The notes under the pieces: generated by a model
What the model saw: only the letters and a program-made list of their open reading frames with translations
Databases searched by the model: none
Told to the model about the DNA's origin: nothing
Translations under genes and position numbers: made by a program
Source of the DNA: Hypsibius dujardini
Taxonomy: Eukaryota; Tardigrada; Eutardigrada; Parachela; Hypsibiidae
Assembly: GCA_001579985.1 (NCBI GenBank)
Contig: LRSR01012740.1
Location: 1 to 23,186, forward strand
Direction of reading: 5' to 3'
Length of the DNA stretch: 23,186 nt
Shown: positions 1 through 9,238 of the stretch, in pieces
Layout of the letters: each line of letters starts with the position of its first letter
Numbering within the stretch: the stretch's first letter is position 1

Positions 1-60
1 TTGTCTGTCTGCCTGTCTGTCTGTCAATCTGTCCGTCTGTCAATCTGTCCGTCTGTCTGC
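1..60. repeat. TCTG tetranucleotide array in XRN2 intron 4
   Basis: Imperfect TCTG repeats interrupted by TCAATCTGTCCG units. It lies downstream (in gene sense) of the exon 4 donor at 127 and is cut by the window edge. Confidence 0.9.
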
Positions 61-127
61 CTAAATAACATCCCACATGTCTGGCCTCGCGTTCATGACC
101 ATCACTCTACATTGACTTTCAGCTTAC

Positions 128-1679
128 CTAATTCAGTCAAGATAATTTGAATGCGATTGTAGTCAACAAAGCCGTTCTCAGTGAGGTAACCGCCGCAGCG
201 GTCGGCGTTGTTCTTGTAAATGTCGATGAGGCGATCGATCGCACCCTCTCGAATCTCCAGCGACGGCAAGTGCGGGAGGAAATCGTTTCCCACGAAGAAA
301 CACATGAACACCCAGTCGTCGATGGCCCGTTCCAGGTCGAACTTAAACGACAGTTGACGGTCCGGTGCGAGATCCTTGGCAAGGTATTCGCGCAGCACAG
401 ACAGTCGGAGGAAGATGAACTCAGTGGTGGCACCCGGCGGTGGCGGCTCCTAAATCACAGACACGAAGATGACCCACAGACAGACAGACAGACAGACCGG
501 CAGACAAACAGACAGACAGACAGGTAGACAGACAGACAGACAGACAGACAGAAAGACGGACAGGCAAGCAGGCAGACACACAGACAGATGGATAGGCAGG
601 CAGGCAGACAAACAGACAGACAGGTCTTACTTCATCATCCTGCCCAGACGTAGTCGGAAGTCCGTTGCAGTACTTGAGCTCATGGCCAATCTGCCCGCAA
701 AGCGGACACGGCCGCGGCGCGTTTGGCTTGAACTCCTCACGGATGATGGTGAAGTTGGCCTCATGCGTCGCCAGGCCCAGCATAATCAAATCGGCATCCG
801 CGCCGCACAGGCAATGATGAGTGTTGGGGTCGTGATGCGGACTAGCGCGTTGCTTGCGGATAAAGTCCATGATTTTGTGTTCCCCCTCACCGGGCACGTT
901 CGAGTCGGAGAGGATGACGGAGATTTTGGCCCAGCCGGGGTCGTTGGTCAGCCGGTCGTGGATGTAGTAGCGCAGGTTGTTGGCCAGATTGGCCATGAAC
1001 TCCGTGCCGGGGGTGATGCAGTTATTGTCAAACTTCGTGCCTGAAATAAGACAGCGCAAGATGTAAGAACTTCTACCAACACGACAATGAAAAACCAATC
1101 AATCAATCAATCACACAAAAGACCAACCAATCAATCAATCAAGCAATCGATCAATCAATTAATCAAGCGATCAATCAATCAATCACACAAGGGATCAATC
1201 AATCAATCAGCCACTGCAGAGTTCTTTTCAGAAGACTTGCCTTCCAGTTTGGACTTATCCACAAGCGTGCTGAGTCCTTCATCCTTCAAGCGCTGCCGGA
1301 TAATGCGAATCTCCTCTTCCTTCTCGGCGGCTTCCTTGGAGCCACGAAATCGTCTTGACCGCTGCTGATTCATCTTGGCACGCGGTGCGACCCCGTCGAT
1401 GGCCATGTAGAGGAGCCGTCGCGGCCGGACCAAGGCAAAGATCCGGTCGATGTACTCGAAGATGAGAATCATCATCTCCTCCTCGTTGCGCGGTGCTGGA
1501 CGATCCTCCGGATGGCAGCACGGATGGATGATCCCGTTCATGTCGAGGTACAGATTGTCAAACTCCACCTAGAAGGATGGTAAAACGGGGCGTGCTTTGA
1601 GATGACGTCACTATGGTTAAACCGTTTGCGGTGGTGTCGGACAGTCAAACAGGCAGGCAGAAAGACAGGCAGGCAGACT

Positions 1680-1729
<50 letters not shown>

Positions 1730-2066
1730 TAGGCAGGCAGATAGGCAGGCAGGCAGACATATAGGCAGACAGACAGACAGACAGATAGGCAAACAGGCAG
1801 GCAGACATATAGGCAGACAGACAGACAAAGAGATAAGAGGATAGACATGTAGGTAGCCCGCAAGATGTGAGAGCTAGATAACCAGGATTATTTAATTTCA
1901 GACAGATCTATTTAGTAAAAGTAAATACCATGTTGGGATTAGGCGCGGTGGTGTCGACCGGCACCTTCGTGCCATCCTCCAGGGTGCGGCTCTGTTCCTC
2001 CTGCCCGTGGACAACAATGGACGGGTACTTCCGGCTGAGCCAGCGGAAAAAAGCTGGGACTCCCAT
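128..2066 (-). CDS. XRN2: XRN2, nuclear 5'-3' exoribonuclease (5' part of gene, four coding exons)
   Basis: Exons on the minus strand are 2066-1929, 1568-1241, 1040-631 and 449-128; the last ends in phase 1 at a GTAAGC donor, so the gene continues off the left edge. The 399 visible residues cover the catalytic N-terminal half. The start [15 protein letters not shown] is the invariant XRN start. Active-site acidic motifs are present: YLDMNG (about residue 55), PGEGEHKI (about 205-212), CGADADL (about 234-240) and [10 protein letters not shown] (about 345-354). A CCHC zinc knuckle (CPLC...H...C, about 267-280) and the segment [20 protein letters not shown] identify XRN2/Rat1 rather than cytoplasmic XRN1. 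From family knowledge, the enzyme degrades uncapped nuclear RNA, in torpedo termination and rRNA/snoRNA processing. Intron 2 uses a GC donor. The linker between zinc knuckle and EFIFLRL is shorter than I recall for vertebrate XRN2. Identity is near certain; exon borders are hand-derived. Confidence 0.95.
474..625. repeat. CAGA tetranucleotide array filling XRN2 intron 3
   Basis: CAGA repeats with CAGG variants occupy most of the 181-nt intron (450-630). In gene sense the array is TCTG and starts within about 8 nt of the GTAAGA donor. Confidence 0.93.
1092..1211. repeat. ATCA tetranucleotide repeats in XRN2 intron 2
   Basis: Runs of CAATCAATCAATCA separated by short variable bits such as CACAAAAGACCAAC and AAGCGATC. 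They occupy about 60% of the 200-nt GC-AG intron (1041-1240). Confidence 0.9.
1640..1845. repeat. CAGA array in XRN2 intron 1
   Basis: CAGA/CAGG repeats containing two copies of a longer block (GGCAGGCAGACATATAGGCA near 1750 and 1798). It lies inside intron 1569-1928. Confidence 0.92.
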
Positions 2067-2946
2067 AATGCCACAGGAAAAAAAGCAGCACCTGACAGCA
2101 GAAAAAATAATCATCAATTAACCTGCAATTATTCATCAATCAACCACTCACTACTTCAGATGAGTAAACCATTCGGTATCCAATCATTCAATCAACCGAA
2201 CACTTTCTGAGATAAACCAGTTGGTATCTAATCAATCAATCAACTACTCACTTCTTCAGATGAGTAAACCAGCTGGTGTCTAATCAATCAATCAACCACT
2301 CACTTCTTCAGATGAGTAAACCAGCTGGTGTCTTATCAATGCTCGGGAGCGGGAGCGTGTCTTACAAACCAAAAATAAGACATTTTAAGAATTCTCCTGA
2401 TTTCAGTTCAGCAACTAATATTGGCATAATATGGGGATTGCATTGGGAAATGTTTGATAAGAATGAAAGCAGCTTATAATTCAATCAATCAATCAAGCAA
2501 GCAAAGATATAAAATAGCTAATAATTCAATCAATCAATCAAGGGAAGAAGGATTTACCGAGCAATGCTTATTGAAATAAATTCCCTGTCAACCGGCTGAC
2601 ACTACCATTATTTGGCGAGATCGATGCACTTACCGTTTTCGAGGGCGAAAGGTTAAAAGCGTAAGCGTAGAATGACCGTGGGGGTAAATGAGAAGATCTC
2701 GGCCGTTTTCGGCAGTTCCAAACGAATAAATGAATAAATAAAGGAAAAGAGATCTGGAAGTATGAACCAGCTCGATTAGAAACAGCAGGACGCACTGAAG
2801 GGACAGCGCCGAATTTACCCCTGCAAATACAACGGGGACATTCACGCACTTCCCTGACGCAGCAGTGCGAGTGCTACACAGCACGGATTATATCCGTCGG
2901 ACTGTATTCTCTCCCTTCGGAATTCCAAACGACGCATTTACTCACC
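2067..2946 (-). promoter_or_regulatory. Possible XRN2 5' leader with untranslated exons
   Basis: Upstream of the XRN2 start codon the minus strand has a consistent set of splice signals. An acceptor (pyrimidine tract plus CTGTCAG) ends at 2092, 25 nt before the ATG. A strong donor GTAAGT lies at 2633-2628, an acceptor TTTGCAG ends at 2821, and a strong donor GTGAGTAAA begins at 2945. Together they allow leader exons 2946 and upward, 2820-2634 and 2091-2067. Alternatively the acceptor at 2092 could receive a trans-spliced leader. No convincing ATG-initiated protein was found here. This is inference from splice consensus only. Confidence 0.28.
2158..2340. repeat. 52-bp minisatellite, about 3.5 copies, with ATCA core
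   Basis: Units start near 2158, 2210, 2258 and 2310 with AGATGAGTAAACCAGCTGGT or variants, followed by ATCAATCAATCAA and a CACTCACTTCTTC tail. The first two units are diverged; the last two are nearly identical. The array would lie in a leader intron of XRN2. Two short ATCA runs follow at about 2480-2500 and 2525-2542. Confidence 0.85.
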
Positions 2947-3129
2947 TCGCTCGCGAGGAAAAATAAAAGAAAGCACGTGCTGGAAATGGATAAAAAATAG
3001 CGCGGAAGTCTTCGGATGGGGCAGAGCGATGGGATGCTCGTGGACCTCGTTTGAGTGCGCCCACTCGGGAATCTGACGAAGCGACGAGTCGTCACACGAC
3101 GACGACGAGATTAAATAAAAATGGATGAA

Positions 3130-3279
3130 TAATCCCTCCCCTCAAAATACAAAACTCGCTCGTTTTGAAAGCGAGAATAACCAATTTCAAAACTGCGTAT
3201 GCGAAAATTCCATAAATTCCCTTAAACCTGAATTTAAGTAGTGGAAGACAAAACATGAAGCATCATCGCCATCAAATCT
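3130..3279. other. Spacer with no recognised gene
   Basis: AT-rich spacer. Together with 2947-3129 it holds no ATG-initiated ORF resembling a known protein on either strand. Confidence 0.5.
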
Positions 3280-3500
3280 ACGTCCGCTCCGCTCCGTTAC
3301 GCTCCGCTCCGTTCCGCTCCGCTAGAAAGTGCATATTTTTTAAGTCCGCTCCGCTCCGTTCCACTCCGCTAGTAAGTGCATATTTTTTACGTCCGCTCCG
3401 CTCCGCTCCGTTCCGCTAGAAAGTGTATTTTTTTTACGTCCGCTCCGCTCCGTTCCGCTCCGCTCCGCTAGAAAGTGCATATTTTTTACGTCCGCTCGGT
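3280..3500. repeat. CCGCT-pentamer minisatellite with T-run spacers
   Basis: Units begin at about 3280, 3342, 3389, 3436 and 3488. Each has ACGTCCGCTCCGCTCCG-type pentamers, then CTAGAAAGTGCATATTTTTT. Unit length varies (47-62 bp) because the pentamer count varies. The final partial unit contains a short perfect hairpin (CGCTCGG TCCG CCGAGCG). Confidence 0.9.
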
Positions 3501-3619
3501 CCGCCGAGCGATTTTTCCGCTGATCCCGCGTGTCCAGTCAGCTCAGAGTCAGGCTATAGTCCCTAAACCACATTACTTCGTTCGTGCACTGAAACCACTT
3601 CGCTAATTCGACTTTTCAA

Positions 3620-4180
3620 ACATGCAGACAGGCTGTGAGACAGACAGATGTACGTAGTTACAGAGGGCACGCAGACCACACAGACATGCAGACATGCACA
3701 GTTACACAAACATACAGACACATAGACACACAGACACCCAGACTTACAGACATATACATACTCTGTACTCAAACAGACATACAGACATAGACGTACAGAC
3801 ATAGACATACAGACAACAAGACTTACAGACACAAAGATACCCAAACAGACTGACATACATACAGACATACAGACACAAAGACACACAGACACCCAGACTT
3901 ACACACATATACATACTCTGTACTCAAACAGACATACAGACATAGACGTACAGACACATAGACATACAGACATAGACGTACAGACACATAGACAAACAGA
4001 CACATAGACATACAGACAACAAGACTTACAGACACAAAGATACCCAAACAGACTGACATACATACAGACATACAGACACACAGACTTTCAGGCACACAAA
4101 CACTCAGACAACCACAAACACAACACCCAGGCACACAGAAACAGATGCATGCAGACATACAGACAGATAGACCGCAACCT
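3620..4180. repeat. Degenerate CAGACA/CATA array with a higher-order duplication
   Basis: About 560 bp of CAGACATA/CAGACACA repeats. A longer block is duplicated: ACTTACA.ACATATACATACTCTGTACTC occurs near 3742 and 3898, and ACAACAAGACTTACAGACAC occurs near 3814 and 4016. The second copy carries extra CATAGACGTACAGACA units. No coding content is inferred. Confidence 0.88.
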
Positions 4181-4660
4181 CAATTTCAAATCTGTAATCA
4201 AAATTACTGTATATTAATTACGTCAGAGAATCTGAACAAACGACGGGTGTGCGAGTCGAGGTGAACGATCTGAAAGCTCCCCCGAGTCAGCTGGAGCGAG
4301 TTGCGTTGCATTGCGGATTGCAGGCGACAGCTGACCATTGAAAAAAGGCCAAGCAAACTGTTAGCGAACATCAGGAAGCAGCATTCACCGTAGCGTGATG
4401 TCGGTGTCGTGATCCTCATATGTAAAGCGACACGTGTGTTACGCTGAGAGACCCACACCGACATCTTCTAGCTAATCCCCCTTCGCAAAACAGCACCCTG
4501 CGCAACTATGCAAACGTTGCCGTTCATGATCAATCGGTCCGTCACGTAATTAGAGTTGCTGCTTTGATTGCTTTCATGACCAGCTCACATTATGATGAAA
4601 CGACAAAAATTGATTGCAAGCATAACTCTTATCGACCACTGCATGGACAAAAACGGTGCT
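4181..4660. other. Spacer upstream of the small secreted-protein gene
   Basis: No tandem array and no recognisable exon. One open minus-strand frame (4204-4464) has no family resemblance. The end of the stretch is the likely proximal promoter of the gene at 4801. Confidence 0.5.
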
Positions 4661-4662
4661 GC

Positions 4663-4670
4663 TATATAAA
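4663..4670 (+). promoter_or_regulatory. TATA box of the small secreted-protein gene
   Basis: A TATATAAA sequence lies 131 bp upstream of the ATG at 4801, on the correct strand. It suits a highly expressed or tissue-restricted gene. A short CTTCTTGAATC-type repeat lies in the probable 5' UTR (about 4703-4745). Confidence 0.6.
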
Positions 4671-4800
4671 CTCCGGGCTGTTACTATATTTTTCACACCA
4701 GCTCTTCTTGAATCTTCCTGCTCTTCTTGAATCTTCTTGAATCTGTTTAATCCTCGTACGGTTTATCCCACATTTACAGGCATTCAGCGAACTGCACGGA

Positions 4801-4883
4801 ATGGAACTCATCAGCCGTTACACCTTGGTAGGCTTTAATTCTTTGCCTGCCTGCCTGCCTGCCTGCCTGCCTGCGTGTCTGAC

Positions 4884-4932
<49 letters not shown>

Positions 4933-5214
4933 TTCTGTTTCATTGCCACTTTTCTGTTTCAGCTGGCGTTGGTCGTGGTTTTCGCCCTCGTCACAGCCGG
5001 CAACGCTGAGCAGGATTTCCTCCTTGTTCGGGAAAAGCGACAATTCGGAATGGGAGGGCGTCGACCGATGTTTTTCTTCACTCTAAACCAGCAACCCGCT
5101 GTGGCCACCCAGACTGGAACAGGACTGGCCGGCCGTCAAACGGTCATTCAAGGCACTCCCGTCACGGGAACGAATGTAATTCAGGGCACACCGATCACGG
5201 GATACCTCGGCTAA
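4801..5214 (+). CDS. Small secreted protein or peptide precursor (two exons)
   Basis: Exon 1 is 4801-4827 and exon 2 is 4963-5214, joined in phase 0 across a TTG|GTAGGC donor and a TTTCTGTTTCAG acceptor; the product is 92 aa. The N-terminus MELISRYTLLALVVVFALVTAGNA is a clear signal peptide interrupted by the intron. After it come EQDFLLVREKR, QFGMGG and RR, then a FFF-containing stretch and a Thr/Gly/Gln-rich tail with two copies of VIQGTP(V/I)TG. KR and RR flank QFGMGG, and a glycine precedes RR, as in amidated neuropeptide-like precursors; this is inference. There are no cysteines. I do not recognise the family. The signal peptide, TATA box and splice sites make a real gene likely. Confidence 0.75.
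4845..4940. repeat. CTGC then TCTG array inside the 135-nt intron
   Basis: About six CTGC units followed by about fifteen TCTG units occupy most of intron 4828-4962. The intron length is a multiple of three and has no in-frame stop. Confidence 0.93.
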
Positions 5215-5400
5215 TTACAGTACAATGCTACAGTGAGCGAAGTATTTTCTCATTCCTTTGCATAATTCTGCCTTCCCGGTGCAAATGTTTTTCACTCACA
5301 CGAATCGGGGTTTTTTTCTACTGTTTTCTACTTTCTCTCCGAATTGGTTCAATGAATTCAAAGTGAACAAAATTGCAAGTCCACAGACGCAGGTGCCATC
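5215..5400. other. 3' flank of the secreted-protein gene
   Basis: No obvious AATAAA close to the stop codon and no ORF of note before the 100-bp repeats. Confidence 0.4.
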
Positions 5401-5708
5401 CACAATCGGTCTCAGTACGTTTGTATTTAAGCAGCAGGGAGTATTCCAATATGGAGAGCCGACTGTGCAAGGAGAATAACACTTTTGGTGAGCCGAGTGG
5501 CACAATCGGTCTCAGTATGCTTGTATTTAAGCAGCAGGGGGTATTCCAATATGGAGAGCCGATTGTGCAAGGAGAATAACACTTTTGGTGAGTCGGGTGG
5601 CACAATTGGTCTCAGTACGTTTGTATTTAAGCAGCAGGGAGTATTCCAATATGGAGAGCCGATTGTGCAAGGAGAATGACACTTTTGGTGAGTCGAGTGG
5701 CACAATCG
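5401..5708. repeat. 100-bp tandem repeat, three copies
   Basis: Units begin at 5401, 5501 and 5601, each with CACAAT(C/T)GGTCTCAGTA, then GTATTTAAGCAGCAGGG(A/G)GTATTCCAATATGG-type sequence split over the unit, ending GAGTGG. Only a few substitutions separate the copies, so expansion is recent. It stops about 150 bp upstream of the BACURD start codon. Confidence 0.95.
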
Positions 5709-5860
5709 ATTTATTTATTTATCATCTTTTTCTCCTCAAATCTGGATTGCCTTTACTCTTCCCATTTTTGTTTGTTTTCGAATAAGATATACCTTTTGGA
5801 ATATACCGAGCCCCGGGAAACGCTACTGTTAAGTAGATTCACTATCGTAGTTGCGGGAAA

Positions 5861-7764
5861 ATGGATGCAACATATGCTTCGACAGCGGATGTGAATTATT
5901 TAAATGACGATCGCTCGTTTTACGTCAAACTCAATATTGGAGGTCAGTTCTGTCTGGCATAATCCATAATATTTGGTTTTTCACCTGTGTGCTACCCTTA
6001 AAATGCGGCGACAAGACAAACGTAAATATGGGTAAAAATATCGGGACAATCAACCAATCAACGTTAGACATCAACCGTTATGTTTGCGGAACTCGAATCA
6101 ACCAATCAACGTTAGACATCAACTGTTATGTTTGCTGAACTCGAATCAACCAATCAAGGCCTCGATCAATCAATCAGTCGATCCATCAGCCACACCTGTT
6201 GATTGATTGATTGATTGATCGATTTTCTGTACTTTCTTCCCAACTTGTTTTGTCTTTTTTTGCCAGCGTATATTTTCAATTCCATTAATTTTTTCTCTTG
6301 GCGTTAATGGCTGTCTCTGTAAGAGATACGACTGCAAGCACGCAAATAGGGAAGGAAAAAATGCGGGCACCACGTTCATCTGTCAAGTATTCAACCAATC
6401 AACCAATCAAGCACCTACCACATTGCAATATTCATAGGCTGTAATTCAAATAATCAATCAATCAAGCACAAACACATTCCAATATTCATAAGCTGTAAAC
6501 AATCAAGCAATCAAGCACTTACCACATTGCACTATTCATAGGCTGTAATTCAAACAATCAACTTGATAGGCGCATGTTAAAGATTAACTGGCCGTTCTTT
6601 CTTGTTCTTATTTTCTTCCGTTTTTCCTTCCTTCAAGGAACCCTGCACCTTACCACGATGAACACACTCCTAGCCAAAGACACGATGCTGAAGACGATGT
6701 TTTCGACTAATGTCGGTGTTCGCAAGGACGCTGAAGGTAAACTGGACTGTCAAATCATTCTGTCATATATTCTAAACAGTTTTCTCGCAGCTCAATAAGG
6801 AATGTGTTCGCACAATATCATTCGTGATGTTGATGTGTGTGCTTTCTTTTTGGCCGCAGGGTTTATCAGGATCGATCGAAGCGGCAAACACTTTGGTAGT
6901 ATACTCAACTGGATGCGGGACGGGGACGTCCCACTACCGGCATGTACCTCCGATATTGAGGAACTCCACCATGAGGCCAAATACTACCTTTGCGAGGCAA
7001 GAAAACAAACAGACAGACAAGCAGACAGACAGACAGACAAACAGACAAACAGACAAACAGACAGATGGACAGGCAGACAGACAAACAAACAGACAGATGG
7101 ACAGGCAGATTGACAGGCAGATTGACAGGCAGATGGACAGACAGACTGACAGATGGACAGGGAGACAGACAAACAGACAGACAGAGAGACAGACAGATAG
7201 ACAGGCAGACTGATAGACAGACTGACTGATTGACTGATTGACTGACTGATTGACTGACTGACTGACAGGAACTTGCTCACAAGTGCGAGGTAGCTCTGCA
7301 GATGCGAACTGGGCCTTCCTGTCAGGTGCCCTTGCTCACATCTGCGCGCGAGGAGCAGCAGCTGATCTCAAACGCCAAGAAGCCCGTGGTGAAACTGCAG
7401 GTCAACCGGCACAACAACAAATACTCCTACACCATGTGAGTTTTTTCTGATAAAACGTTTTGAACGAAGTCAGCAGCCGCTTTGATAGTACAGAGTCTTC
7501 TGCGCAATTGCATGACATACTTGAGAAGCGCTTCGAATCCATTTTCAGCACATCTGATGATAATCTCCTAAAAAGCATCGAGCTCTTCGACAAGATTTGC
7601 CTGCGGTTCAACGGAAGGATTCTTTTCCTGAAGGACGTGATTGGGAATACGGAGATCTGCTGTTGGTCTTTTTACGGTCATGGGAAGAAGGTCGCCGAAG
7701 GTACATACACATGCATTGGTCCCGGCAAACAGGCAGACCCACAAACAGACAGACACACAGACAC

Positions 7765-7818
<54 letters not shown>

Positions 7819-8105
7819 TGTGAACTCCCTTCTCCATTGATTTAGTCTGCTGCACGTCCATCGTCTACGCCTCCGACCGAAAGCACACCAAAGTCGACTT
7901 CCCCGAGGCTCGCATCCTCGAAGAGACCCTCAACGTTCTGCTCTACGAGCAGAATGTCGACACCGAGCTCCTCCAGGCCACACGGAGCCGGCAGCGCGTC
8001 AACTACAACGACGAGGATGATGATAAATCCGTATCCGTCAACTCAGCCAATGTTCAAGTCGTCCGGCGTCTGGCCTTGGGAGCACGATCCAACGCAACCC
8101 CATAG
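5861..8105 (+). CDS. BACURD/KCTD10-type BTB protein, Cullin-3 substrate adaptor (six exons)
   Basis: Exons are 5861-5942, 6638-6736, 6860-6996, 7269-7435, 7549-7700 and 7846-8105; the joined frame gives 298 aa. A BTB/T1 domain (about 20-107) includes [48 protein letters not shown] and [24 protein letters not shown]. The C-terminal half holds [60 protein letters not shown] and [21 protein letters not shown]. This arrangement and length are those of the KCTD10/KCTD13/TNFAIP1 group, which by family knowledge recruits RhoA to Cullin-3 ubiquitin ligase. An invertebrate would be expected to have one co-orthologue, so no vertebrate symbol is assigned. Intron 3 uses a GC donor. The next gene, TMEM97, is convergent. 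Confidence 0.94.
6050..6226. repeat. 48-bp tandem pair and ATCA/TGAT inverted repeat in BACURD intron 1
   Basis: A unit beginning CAACCAATCAACGTTAGACA occurs at about 6050 and 6098. It is followed by ATCAATCAATC (about 6165) facing GATTGATTGATTGATTGATC (about 6199-6223), which could pair as a hairpin. Confidence 0.85.
6405..6562. repeat. Roughly 52-bp tandem repeat, three copies, BACURD intron 1
   Basis: Units containing AATCAAGCAC, CACATTGCA(A/C)TATTCATA and GCTGTAATTCAAA start near 6406, 6460 and 6510. They are again preceded by AATCAATCAATC-type runs. Confidence 0.85.
7003..7268. repeat. CAGA then GACT array making up BACURD intron 3
   Basis: The array starts 6 nt after the GC donor and runs as CAGACAGACAAA-type then TGACTGACTGAC-type repeats. 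Its final CAG is the splice acceptor. Confidence 0.94.
7730..7820. repeat. CAGA array in BACURD intron 5
   Basis: CAGACACA then CAGACAGACAAA repeats inside intron 7701-7845. They end before the normal pyrimidine tract and TTTAG acceptor. Confidence 0.93.
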
Positions 8106-8639
8106 GATTAAACGATCAAGATGAAAAGCAAAACTGTTTATTTATTATGAATAATGCTGGAAGGATGCTGAAATGGTAATACTCAAATCGCACGCAGAAG
8201 AGATTAAGAGAAAAGCATTATTTTATAAAAAATTCGGAACTTACTCTACGCGATTTGTCTCTTTGCATAACTGTCTGCCTGTTTGTTTGTATGACTGGCT
8301 ATCCGCTTCCCCATCTGATGCCTGAACTGAGTGCCATTACCTGTGGCCGTTTGTCTGTCTATCTGCCTGCCCGTTTGTCAGTCGCTGTCTGTGTCTTCGA
8401 TATTTGTCTGTCCGTCTGTGGTCTCTCAAAGGCACCGGATAACAAAGCCAAAGCTCTGCTTCTCAGGTAACGTTCCAAAATAAAAACCGTAAAAAGAGGA
8501 GATCGATAAAACACTGTCAATATTTTAATATGAAAAGCCACCATGAAACCGGGCGGAGGGACGAAGGCACTATTCAAAGAGCATGCGGAAGCACTAGGTG
8601 AGGAGAGGGGAAGCATTATCCGTCTGTCTGTCTGTCTAC

Positions 8640-8676
<37 letters not shown>

Positions 8677-8846
8677 CCTATATGTTTGACTGTCTGTCTG
8701 CCTGCATAAATGCCTGCCTTTCTGTGAAAATCTCCACAAAAGTGAAGCACAAAAGTACACCGAAATCTAGAAACAAATGCACCAGAAGCCGAATTGACTG
8801 CCACACAAGAAGGAGTTCCAGTTGCGTCGTTCTAATGAAGTCGCTC
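8106..8846. other. Convergent spacer between BACURD and TMEM97
   Basis: Holds the 3' UTRs of both genes. A plus-strand AATAAA at about 8479-8484 could serve BACURD, 370 nt past its stop. Degenerate TCTG repeats occur at about 8268-8425, and a cleaner TCTG array at about 8620-8700. No additional gene is supported. Confidence 0.6.
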
Positions 8847-9201
8847 TTAATTACGCTTCTTCTGGCTGTGTTTGCCGGTCTCCCCGATCTTTCCCTGATA
8901 ACCACTTCCGGAGGCCGGAGCGGCGCGGAAAAAGACGTTGTCTAGGAGAATGATCAAGGCGACGAGGGCGAAACCTCCGTAAAGCGCGACCAAAGTCAGG
9001 CGCTCCTCTTGCGTGCTCGGTCCGACCTTGAATCCCTTGAAGTCGTCAAAGAGGAGATGCCCCACCATCGGGACGACCATGGAGATGACGGCAGTGGAGT
9101 AGATGATGGACGGAGTGCGCATCCAGCGAGCACCTGGATGCGCATATAAACAAATTTTATTATACGACAAAAATATTTTAAAAATTTCATCTTATTTCTA
9201 T

Positions 9202-9238
<37 letters not shown>

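Noticed and set aside
2568-3095. Minus-strand open frames upstream of XRN2, one with a hydrophobic stretch
   Set aside because: They lack a usable ATG and resemble no family; better explained as leader exons and promoter.
4204-4464. 86-codon minus-strand open frame
   Set aside because: No family resemblance and it lies in the presumed promoter of a plus-strand gene.
5258-5785. Repeated open frames containing STFVFKQQGVFQYGEP or CHSTHQKCYSPC on both strands
   Set aside because: They result from the 100-bp tandem repeat, which shifts frame each unit; no splice or start context.
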